A DNA stretch of 7,179 nt, taken from the NCBI GenBank assembly GCA_030591195.1, contig JAUVBO010000122.1, forward strand, positions 1-7,179, read 5' to 3'. Made by a program: the position numbers and the translations under genes. Under the pieces are notes generated by a model. The model did not search any database. It had not been told where the DNA came from and saw only the letters and a list, made by a program, of their open reading frames with translations. Shown in pieces: positions 1-5,584 of this stretch. This DNA comes from Pseudomonadota bacterium (GTDB lineage Bacteria; Myxococcota; Polyangia; GCA-2747355; JACKDQ01). Position 1 is the first letter of the stretch. Every line of letters begins with the position of its first letter.

Positions 1-149
1 AGCGCGAGATACGAGCTGAGCACGGCTGGTGACTCGGCCATGCCGGCAAACAGGTTCGGCAGCATGCCGAACTGCTTCTTCGCGCCGGCGAGCAGCTCGC
101 GCGCGCCCTCGGGGGCGTTGATCTCGTCATAGAACTTGAACTGGCTCAT
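1..149 (-). CDS. Carboxymuconolactone decarboxylase / AhpD-like protein, N-terminal part, cut by window edge
   Basis: Only the first 49 codons are present; the gene runs off the left edge. The reading begins MSQFKFYDEINAPEGARELL and continues with a 'KKQFGMLPNLFAGMAESPAVLSS' type stretch. The F-G-x-(L/I)-P-N-L pattern followed by M/L-A-E-S-P is typical of the N-terminus of carboxymuconolactone decarboxylase-family proteins (alkylhydroperoxidase AhpD fold). These are small, cytoplasmic, usually trimeric or hexameric proteins, and many use a downstream CxxC/His motif in peroxide or thiol redox chemistry. That catalytic segment lies outside the window, so catalysis cannot be judged. The ATG at 147-149 is preceded by a GGAGG Shine-Dalgarno (plus-strand CCTCC at 155-159) five bases away, which fixes the start. 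It lies 84 bases downstream of the cysteine-rich lipoprotein gene on the same strand and may or may not be co-transcribed with it. The family call rests on recalled sequence patterns. Confidence 0.78.
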   Translation of the reverse strand, partial: MSQFKFYDEINAPEGARELLAGAKKQFGMLPNLFAGMAESPAVLSSYLA

Positions 150-233
150 CGGGTCCTCCGTTGACCATAGGTTGGTCTCGCGACCTCACGAGCCATTACG
201 GCCAGCAAGCGATTCGGGCTACGCCGCCGCGCC

Positions 234-761
234 TCAGAACCCCGGTGGGACGCAGGAGCCAGGCAGGCCGGGGAAGAGAATCTTGCAGGTGTAGCCCTCG
301 CGCACGCGGCAGTCGTCGGAGCGCTTGCACTGCTTGGCGCAGAAGGCGAAGCTGACGCTCGGGCCGCCGCTGGCGCTGCTACCGGTCATGCAGCCGGCTC
401 CCGGGCCGCACTCGGGATCGTCCTCCTGGCCGCAGCCCATCGAGCAATATCCGCCCGGCCACTCGACCAGCCCGGGCACGGTCTCGAAGCACTCGACCCC
501 GGCGGGCTCGGTGCAGTCCTGGTCGCCGGAGCAGGTGGCGCCGATGCCCCCCTTGCGCGGCGGGATCGGGTCGACGGTGTCTACGGTGGCACCGCCCGCG
601 TCCTGGCCACCACCGCCAGCCTCGACGCCCGGCGTCGGGCCGTCGCCCAAGGGGCCTCCGTCCTGGCCGTCGTCCGAGCTGCTGCCGCAGCCCACCAGCG
701 CCAGCACCAGCGTCAAACCCAGCGCCCACAAGAAGATCGTTCCTGCTGAGAGTCGTTGCAT
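234..761 (-). CDS. Cysteine-rich lipoprotein of unknown function
   Basis: A 175-residue predicted secreted lipoprotein. Residues 1-24 form a type II signal peptide: a short basic start (MQR), a hydrophobic stretch at about 9-23, and the lipobox L-V-G-C with the lipidated Cys at 25. Residues 26-65 are a low-complexity Gly/Asp/Ser/Pro linker. From residue 72 the protein becomes cysteine-rich, with 12 Cys (77, 83, 91, 106, 110, 118, 124, 141, 145, 151, 159, 170). Even number and spacing suggest disulfide bonding outside the cytoplasm. Such linker-plus-Cys-rich lipoproteins are common in Myxococcota and relatives; I recognise no named domain. The ATG at 759-761 has GAGGGG five bases upstream (767-772). 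The frame stays open back to 983, but the lipobox and ribosome site choose the shorter form. It begins 52 bases after the PAD stop, so it may be co-transcribed with PAD and be a surface partner or substrate; that link is inference. Confidence 0.85.
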   Translation of the reverse strand: MQRLSAGTIFLWALGLTLVLALVGCGSSSDDGQDGGPLGDGPTPGVEAGGGGQDAGGATVDTVDPIPPRKGGIGATCSGDQDCTEPAGVECFETVPGLVEWPGGYCSMGCGQEDDPECGPGAGCMTGSSASGGPSVSFAFCAKQCKRSDDCRVREGYTCKILFPGLPGSCVPPGF

Positions 762-813
762 CGGTGCCCCTCGGTTACGCCCGGGCCAATTGTAGCAGCG
801 GCCCGCCCGGCGG

Positions 814-2790
814 TCACCGGCCGCTCTGCCACCACCGGGCCGCCGGCAAGGCGCGCAGGGAGTTGGTTCCGCAGTGCACCTCGCCGCTGAGCCGGTGGTA
901 GAGGTCCCAGTTCTCGACGTAGTGCACGGTGACCTGATGCTTGGCGAGGGCCTCCTGCAGCTGCTGCTTGAAGGGGTCGACACCGTCGATCAGCGGGCCG
1001 TGGGTCTCGGGGGCGAGGAAGTGCCCCGGGGCGATCAGGGTGCTGTTGACCGTGCCCGGCTGGTAGGCCACGGAGAAGCCGTCGACGGGGTAGTGCAGGA
1101 ACGGCAGGGGGATCATCTCGGCCGCGGTGATGCCGGTCTCCTGCTTGAGCACCACGAGCTGGGCCTCGACCTCCACCACCGCCTTGGCGCTCTCGGCCAT
1201 CACCTCGGTGTCGGCGAGCACCTCGTCGATGGTCACCGTGGCCGAGGACACGTTGTCGTTGTAGTCGAGCCACTGCTGGCCCTCGAACATCTTCGTCGCG
1301 CCATGACCGGCGGCCGAGGCTTCCTCGAGCAGCAGCTTGGCCAGCGCCGGGTCGTTGCGCACCAGCGCCCAGCCGCGCGGGCTGGCCGCGGGCACGAAGC
1401 TGATCGTCTCGTCGACGTGGCCGACCAGCAGCCACGAGGTGTCGAGGTAGACCGGCGGCTGCACCGCCTGGGCCTCGAGCAGCTTGGTGAACGAAGGATC
1501 GGGGAAATAGCCCGGCGTGCGCCCCATCATCTTCCGCCCCAGCGGGTAGCTCTGGCCGGCGTGGTCGTAGGGCGGGTTGGTCTCGAGGTTGCCGAGGGAG
1601 TTGAGGCTCTGCATCGACAGGTCGTGCTTCAGGTCGAACTGCTGGATCGCGGCGACGTCCTTGCCCCGTTGCTCGAAGACCATCCGGCCCGCCCAGCGCA
1701 GCGGTGACGGGTCGTCGGGCTCCTCGATGTTCGCCGAGCGCAGCAGCACGGTGATCACGTGTTGCTTGCCGCCGGCCGCGGGCATCGACATCCAGCCGGT
1801 CTCGAAGAAGTCCTGGGTCCACTGATCCCAGGTCGGCAGCTTGACCAGCGCGCTGGCCGCCAGGCCAGCGGCCTGCAGCGCCTTGGCGATGCCGGCCTGG
1901 AACACGTCCGAGTCGGGGCCGCCGCTGTCGCTGACGAAGATCCGCTCGGCCGGCTGCAGGTGGTGGCTCGTCAGCAGCGGCGCCAGGCGCAGCCGTACCG
2001 TGTCGCTGCCGACGATCTCGCCGGCGGCGCCCTGGCCTCCTCCGGCGCCAGGCCCGCGCACGGTGAAGGTCACCTCGAGGTAGCCGTCCCAGGGCTTGTC
2101 GCCGCGGAGGATGTCCTTGCCCTCGAGGGCCAGCGTCACGCCCCGGCGCAGGGCATCGGCGTCGAGCTGGTGGTCGGCGGCCAGGGGAGAGAACTTGCCG
2201 CCGCCGTCATCGACAAACAGCCGGGCCACGTCATCCGGCGCGAGCCGGGCGTCGCCGCTCGGCAGCGAGAGCTCGACGCGGCCCGTGGCGCCGTCGGGTG
2301 CGCCGGGCCAGGGTGCGGTCTTCAGCCGGGCGAGGTCCTCGAGGTCGGCGGCGCCGTCGATCGCCTCGTCGGCCGCGTCGTGGCAGGCAGCGAGATCTGC
2401 GTCGGAGATGGAGCTGTTGACCTTCGGACAGCTCAGGTCATCGTCGTCGAGGTTGGCGAGGAAGATCGCCCCGTGGCTCTCGTCCCAGGTCTGCTCGTCG
2501 GCGTCCTCGGTGGGATCGGTCAGGTCGACGACCCCGTCGCGGTTGTGGTCGGCGCGGATGTCGACGAGCGGCGGCGGGGGCAGATCGGGCGCCAGGTCCG
2601 GGGCCAGGTCGAACGCCGGCTCCGGCGCCGTGTCGGCCACGGCCTCCGCCGCGTCGGCGCCGCCGTCCGCCGCGGCATCGAGCTCGGTGGATCCGCCGTC
2701 GCTACCGCAGCCGGCGGCGGCGAGCGCCGCGATCAGGGTCAAGCAGTGGCGGTTGGCGGGCGATCGGGGTCTTGCTCGTCGGTGATACAA
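814..2790 (-). CDS. Lipoprotein protein-arginine deiminase (PAD family)
   Basis: A 658-residue enzyme predicted to convert peptidyl-arginine to citrulline, releasing ammonia, outside the inner membrane. Residues 1-27 are a signal peptide with lipobox A-A-G-C (Cys28). Residues 29-74 are an Asp/Ala/Pro linker with a D-L-A-P repeat at 61-68. About 76-270 matches the PAD middle domain, including a calcium-loop-like D81-H-N83-R-D85-G-V-V-D89 segment and the following 'GAIFLANLDDDD' block. About 271-658 matches the PAD catalytic domain. All four catalytic residues of vertebrate PADs align by eye: Asp327 (W-T-Q-D), His458 and Asp460 (S-W-L-L-V-G-H-V-D), and Cys640 (G-E-V-H-C-G-T-N). The N-S-L-G-N-L-E block (397-403) and the terminal R-W-W are also PAD-like. 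The vertebrate N-terminal cupredoxin-like domain is missing and replaced by the lipoprotein leader. The start is TTG at 2788-2790, supported by a GGAGG nine bases upstream. Family assignment is strong; the substrate is unknown. Confidence 0.93.
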   Translation of the reverse strand: MYHRRARPRSPANRHCLTLIAALAAAGCGSDGGSTELDAAADGGADAAEAVADTAPEPAFDLAPDLAPDLPPPPLVDIRADHNRDGVVDLTDPTEDADEQTWDESHGAIFLANLDDDDLSCPKVNSSISDADLAACHDAADEAIDGAADLEDLARLKTAPWPGAPDGATGRVELSLPSGDARLAPDDVARLFVDDGGGKFSPLAADHQLDADALRRGVTLALEGKDILRGDKPWDGYLEVTFTVRGPGAGGGQGAAGEIVGSDTVRLRLAPLLTSHHLQPAERIFVSDSGGPDSDVFQAGIAKALQAAGLAASALVKLPTWDQWTQDFFETGWMSMPAAGGKQHVITVLLRSANIEEPDDPSPLRWAGRMVFEQRGKDVAAIQQFDLKHDLSMQSLNSLGNLETNPPYDHAGQSYPLGRKMMGRTPGYFPDPSFTKLLEAQAVQPPVYLDTSWLLVGHVDETISFVPAASPRGWALVRNDPALAKLLLEEASAAGHGATKMFEGQQWLDYNDNVSSATVTIDEVLADTEVMAESAKAVVEVEAQLVVLKQETGITAAEMIPLPFLHYPVDGFSVAYQPGTVNSTLIAPGHFLAPETHGPLIDGVDPFKQQLQEALAKHQVTVHYVENWDLYHRLSGEVHCGTNSLRALPAARWWQSGR

Positions 2791-2799
2791 CGTCGACGT

Positions 2800-2804
2800 C
2801 CTCC
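2800..2804 (-). promoter_or_regulatory. Shine-Dalgarno deciding the TTG start of the PAD gene
   Basis: On the minus strand GGAGG lies nine bases before the TTG at 2788-2790. No ATG occurs in frame until beyond residue 300. Starting at this TTG gives a complete lipoprotein signal peptide. The rare start codon may keep translation modest. Confidence 0.7.
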
Positions 2805-2870
2805 GTGAGCAGAGACCTTAGCACGCCCGGGGCAGCGCGGCGTCGTCGGGGTCAAGCCGCCGCAGGGGCG

Positions 2871-3299
2871 CTACTTGACCTCGACCCTGGTCGTGGTCAC
2901 CCGGAGGGGTGGACGCCATCGCGCCCCGTCGTACCGTCCAGCGCGCCGGCTCGCTCGCGTGAGCTCCGCGCGGGCATTGATCAGGCGGGCGAAGCACTGG
3001 CTGTGCGCGATCGCCTCGCGCCTCGACTCGAGCTGCGCGACCTCGGCCGCGGCCGCGTGCAAGGCCGCCACCGCGTGGGCCTCGCGCGCGCGAATGGTCT
3101 GCACCGCGAGGATCGGTATCGAGAGCACGAGCGGCAGCAGCACGATCAGCGGCTGCCAGGGCGCTCCCTGCCGTTTTTGCTCGGCTCCGGCCTCGACGGG
3201 CGCGGCCTCGGCGCCAGCGCGATGTCGCCGCTCCAGCTCGAGCTCGTTGGTCAGCGAGCGAACGCGAGAGAGCAGCGCCGCCCGGTCGTCACGGAACAT
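2871..3299 (-). CDS. Small single-pass membrane protein with N-terminal coiled coil
   Basis: A 142-residue protein that I cannot assign to a named family. The N-terminus (MFRDDRAALLSRVRSLTNEL, residues 1-20, continuing to about 27) is charged, heptad-like and probably a short coiled coil. Residues 28-49 are Ala/Gly/Glu-rich. Residues 50-67 (Q-P-L-I-V-L-L-P-L-V-L-S-I-P-I-L-A-V) form one transmembrane helix containing three prolines. Residues 70-118 are a second Ala/Arg/Glu-rich helical segment. The tail is basic, and the last residues are alternately charged and beta-like. The frame is open to a GTG at 3365, but the ATG at 3297-3299 has GGAGG four bases upstream (3304-3308), and the added 22 residues look unstructured. 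It is the first gene of the minus-strand run and ends 80 bases before the PAD start. A membrane-associated accessory to the PAD/lipoprotein pair is possible but unproven. Confidence 0.72.
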   Translation of the reverse strand: MFRDDRAALLSRVRSLTNELELERRHRAGAEAAPVEAGAEQKRQGAPWQPLIVLLPLVLSIPILAVQTIRAREAHAVAALHAAAAEVAQLESRREAIAHSQCFARLINARAELTRASRRAGRYDGARWRPPLRVTTTRVEVK

Positions 3300-3349
3300 G
3301 CTGCCTCCGTCGTCCCTGTGGGTTCTGATTGAATCGACACCTCGGGTCG

Positions 3350-3383
3350 CCGATCGTTTGGACACTTTCGCCGACCGATCGTT
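3350..3383. repeat. Nine-base direct repeat CCGATCGTT in the divergent intergenic region
   Basis: CCGATCGTT occurs at 3350-3358 and again at 3375-3383, 25 bases apart start to start. The 153-base region 3300-3452 carries the promoters for both the minus-strand membrane/PAD genes and the plus-strand ATPase pair. A pair of identical sites here could be an operator, but each contains the self-complementary CGATCG, which is common in GC-rich DNA. Confidence 0.3.
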
Positions 3384-3385
3384 CC
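3357..3385 (-). promoter_or_regulatory. Candidate extracytoplasmic-function (sigma-E-like) promoter
   Basis: Read on the minus strand, GGAACGA (3385-3379), a 16-base spacer and TCCAAA (3362-3357) resemble the sigma-E pattern GGAACTT-N16-TCAAA. This would start transcription near 3350, giving a leader of about 50 bases before the membrane-protein gene at 3299. An envelope-stress type promoter would suit an operon of membrane and lipoproteins. Short matches like this occur by chance, so this is a weak call. Confidence 0.2.
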
Positions 3386-3452
3386 CTCCTCTCTACGGGG
3401 TCGGTCTCGACGGTGGACCGCCCCCGCCAAACCTTCTATTCTGAAGGCCTTA

Positions 3453-4364
3453 ATGGCCCCAGTCCTCGATGATCTCCTCCGCCGCCGCTTGATCCTCGTC
3501 TCTGGCAAGGGCGGCGTGGGAAAGACCACCGCCGCGGCGCTGCTGACGCGGCTAGCCAGTCGACTGGGGCGCGTGCTCTGCGTCGAGCTGACCGCCGACG
3601 CCGATGCCTTCTCGCCGCTATCTCACGCCCTCGGAGACCGCTTGTCGGGCGAGCAGCCGACGGAGCTGGCGCCCGGGATCGACGGGGTGCTGATCACGCC
3701 GCAGAAGGGATTCCTGCGCTTCTTCGAGCAGGTGCTGCCGGCCCGCTGGATGGCGAGGGCCGCGCTCAAGTCGAAGGTCATCCGTCGCTTCCTCGTCTCG
3801 GCGCCGGCCTTTGCCGAGACCGGAGCGTTGTTGCGATTGCTTGATCTGGTCGGCCGGACGGACAAGGACGGCGCCCCGCGGTACCGGACCGTCGTCGTCG
3901 ACCTGCCGGCCACCGGCCATGCCCTGGCCCTGGCCCAGCTGCCCCGGATGCTGCTGCGGGTGGTGTCGAGCGGGCCCCTGCGCCAGGTGGGCTCGGAGGG
4001 GTTGGCCCTGTTGACCGACCCGCGCCGCTGCGGCGCGGTGGTCGTGAGCATCGGCGAAGAGCTGCCGGTGAGCGAGGCGCTGGAGCTGGTCGCCGGCCTG
4101 CGCCGCAGCGAGATCCCGGTGATCGGCGTGCTGGTCAACCGCGTCCCGCGCGACCCGTTTGACGAGGCCGAGCGCGCCGAGGTGGAAAGGCTGCTGGCCG
4201 AGCACGGGCCGGCACTCGGGGGCGAGCTGGTGGCGCGTATCGCGCGCGCCCGGGTCGCCGAGGCGCGGCTACAGCAGCCCGACCTGGAGGTGGCGCGGCT
4301 CGCCGAGCGCGGCGAGCGCGGCGCGGCGCTGAGCGCGGCCCTCGCCGAGGAGCACGGCCGGTGA
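3453..4364 (+). CDS. ArsA/Get3-family ATPase, subunit A (BagA-like, altered switch I)
   Basis: A 303-residue cytoplasmic P-loop ATPase of the ArsA/Get3/MinD (SIMIBI) class. The deviant Walker A G18-K-G-G-V-G-K24-T-T26 has both the P-loop Lys24 and the signature Lys19. Switch II/Walker B is V-V-V-D150-L-P-A-T-G-H, close to the D-T-A-P-T-G-H of ArsA. V-L-V-N-R at 226-230 fits the late nucleotide-binding strand. The switch I region, normally S/T-x-D-P-A-H, reads V-E45-L-T-A-D here, so the catalytic Asp is not in its usual place. I see no arsenite-binding Cys triad; the two cysteines (43 and 193) are isolated. It resembles the first member of the paired actinobacterial Rv3679/Rv3680 (BagA/BagB) ATPases, as recalled. 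The start ATG at 3453 has GAAGG five bases upstream. It overlaps the next gene by four bases, so the two are made together. The role may be guiding membrane proteins or an anion-linked process; arsenic resistance is not supported. Confidence 0.85.
   Translation: MAPVLDDLLRRRLILVSGKGGVGKTTAAALLTRLASRLGRVLCVELTADADAFSPLSHALGDRLSGEQPTELAPGIDGVLITPQKGFLRFFEQVLPARWMARAALKSKVIRRFLVSAPAFAETGALLRLLDLVGRTDKDGAPRYRTVVVDLPATGHALALAQLPRMLLRVVSSGPLRQVGSEGLALLTDPRRCGAVVVSIGEELPVSEALELVAGLRRSEIPVIGVLVNRVPRDPFDEAERAEVERLLAEHGPALGGELVARIARARVAEARLQQPDLEVARLAERGERGAALSAALAEEHGR
4347..4352 (+). promoter_or_regulatory. Shine-Dalgarno for the overlapping GTG start of the second ATPase
   Basis: GAGGAG inside the last codons of the first ATPase lies eight bases before the GTG at 4361, whose last two bases begin the upstream TGA. 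This arrangement indicates translational coupling and balanced production of the two subunits. Confidence 0.65.
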
Positions 4365-5560
4365 GGGGAGACGCCGACCAGCGGCGGCCCGGGTCGCCGA
4401 CCTACCTCGAAGGACTGCTGCGGGAGAAGCTGCTGCTGCTCTGCTGCGGCGCGGGCGGCGTGGGTAAGACCACCGCCGCCGCCGCCCTCGGCATCGCCGG
4501 CGCGCGCGTCGGCCGCCGGGTGGTGGTGCTGACCATCGACCCGGCCCGGCGGCTCTGCGAGGCGGTCGGCTTGCCCGCCGAAGGGGCAGGTGGCGCGGCG
4601 CCACGGCCGCTCGCTGCCGACGCCCTGGCCCAGCTCGGCGTACCCGACGCCGGCCGGCTCGGGATCTGGATGCTCGACCCGACGGCGATCCTCGACAGCC
4701 TCGTGGTTGCCTGCGCCCCGGACCAGGCAAGCGTCGACGCCGTGATGGAAAACCGCCTCTACCGGGTGCTGCGCGAGGTGACGCTCGGCGTGCAGGAGTT
4801 CGCCGCGGCCGAAGCGGTCTACCGGCTGATCGAGGACGACACGCACGATCTGGTGATCGTCGACACCCCGCCGGCGCGCAACGCGCTCGACTTTCTCGAC
4901 GCGCCCGACAAGCTCTCCTGGCTCTTCAACCGGCACCTGATCGGCTTCTTCTTGCCGAGCAGCTCGCGCGGGTTTCTCCGCGGCAAGGTCCACAAGCTGA
5001 TCAACAACGTCTTCTCTCGCGCTTTCGGCGAGGGCTTCCTCGACGATCTCGGAGCCTTCCTCGCCACCGTCTCGGTGGTCTTCGAGACGATTCGCGAGCA
5101 CGCCGAGCGGGTCAAGGCCTACCTGACCTCCGAGGCTGCCACCGCGTTGTTGATCACCAGCCCCGAGGCGGCGGCTCTCGCCGAGGCCGAGCTGCTGCGC
5201 GAGCGCGCCGCGGCGATGAAGCTCTCCTGCAGCGGCTACGTCCTCAACCGGAGCTGGGCCTATACCCGCGGCTTGCGCGATCCGTCGACGATCACCCTCT
5301 GCCCCGGAGGCCCCGCTGCCGCGCGCACCGGTCAGGCCAAGCTGGTCGAGCTGGCCGTCGACCACCAGCGGTGGGCCCAGCGCGACCGGGCCCTGCTGGC
5401 CAAGATCCGCGCCACGATGCCGGGCGGCTTCGCCATCGCCACCCCGAGCTACGGCGCGGTGGAGACCCTCGCAGGCCTCGGCGCCCTCGCGACTCACCTC
5501 GTGCAACGCGCTGAGAGCGAGGGCGAGCAGCTCGCCCGGGCACGAAAGCCGAGTGAGTAG
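4361..5560 (+). CDS. ArsA/Get3-family ATPase, subunit B (BagB-like, no signature lysine)
   Basis: A 399-residue partner of the preceding ATPase. Walker A is G30-A31-G-G-V-G-K36-T-T38: the P-loop Lys36 is present, but the signature lysine position is Ala31. Switch I is intact: V-L-T-I-D60-P-A-R-R-L, the form seen in the Rv3680/BagB-type branch. Switch II is I-V-D168-T-P-P-A-R-N-A-L-D-F-L-D-A-P. Between about 185 and 260 lies an insertion of mostly helical, partly hydrophobic sequence (for example L-I-G-F-F-L at 193-198 and F-L-A-T-V-S-V-V-F around 233-241). In Get3 relatives the matching region forms a client-binding groove. The last 30 residues are charged and probably disordered. There is no transmembrane segment or arsenite Cys cluster. 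The GTG start overlaps the upstream stop (GTGA) and has its own GAGGAG. The stop lies 24 bases from the convergent Mrp gene. Confidence 0.87.
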   Translation: MRGDADQRRPGSPTYLEGLLREKLLLLCCGAGGVGKTTAAAALGIAGARVGRRVVVLTIDPARRLCEAVGLPAEGAGGAAPRPLAADALAQLGVPDAGRLGIWMLDPTAILDSLVVACAPDQASVDAVMENRLYRVLREVTLGVQEFAAAEAVYRLIEDDTHDLVIVDTPPARNALDFLDAPDKLSWLFNRHLIGFFLPSSSRGFLRGKVHKLINNVFSRAFGEGFLDDLGAFLATVSVVFETIREHAERVKAYLTSEAATALLITSPEAAALAEAELLRERAAAMKLSCSGYVLNRSWAYTRGLRDPSTITLCPGGPAAARTGQAKLVELAVDHQRWAQRDRALLAKIRATMPGGFAIATPSYGAVETLAGLGALATHLVQRAESEGEQLARARKPSE

Positions 5561-5584
5561 CGGCAGGCTCCTGGCCGTGGGCGC

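Noticed and set aside
162..185. Alternating GACC/GGTC/GACC half-sites upstream of the AhpD-like gene
   Set aside because: Four-base arms are too short to separate from chance; at most a weak operator candidate.
762..983. N-terminal extension of the Cys-rich lipoprotein frame back to 983
   Set aside because: It would overlap the PAD coding end, bury the signal peptide in the middle of the protein and ignore the GAGGGG ribosome site before the ATG at 761.
713..1822. A second minus-strand frame of 369 codons inside the PAD region
   Set aside because: It overlaps PAD in another frame and yields an Arg/Ala/Gly-rich translation with no motif.
874..2808. Plus-strand open frames at 874-1707, 1759-2808 and 2096-2785
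   Set aside because: They are opposite the PAD gene, whose catalytic motifs are intact on the minus strand. Their products are compositionally biased shadows of it.
2820..2870. GC-rich hairpin (GCGGCG/CGCCGC) between the membrane-protein and PAD genes
   Set aside because: The loop is about 15 bases and no T-run follows on the minus strand, so it does not support an intrinsic terminator.
3623..5506. Long minus-strand open frame of 627 codons opposite the two ATPase genes
   Set aside because: It lies antisense to two genes with clear ATPase motifs. Its translation is low-complexity (Arg, Gly, Ala, Pro) without recognisable domains. Long antisense frames are expected in GC-rich DNA.
3453..5560. 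Arsenic resistance (ArsA pump) operon
   Set aside because: No arsenite-binding cysteine cluster is visible, the two halves are separate proteins with different altered active sites, and there is no ArsB, ArsR, ArsC or ArsD gene nearby. The BagA/BagB-like reading fits better.
5561..5584. Bidirectional terminator between the convergent ATPase and mrp genes
   Set aside because: The 24-base gap holds only a four-base inverted pair (CAGG/CCTG) with a two-base loop and no T-run. It is too weak to call.
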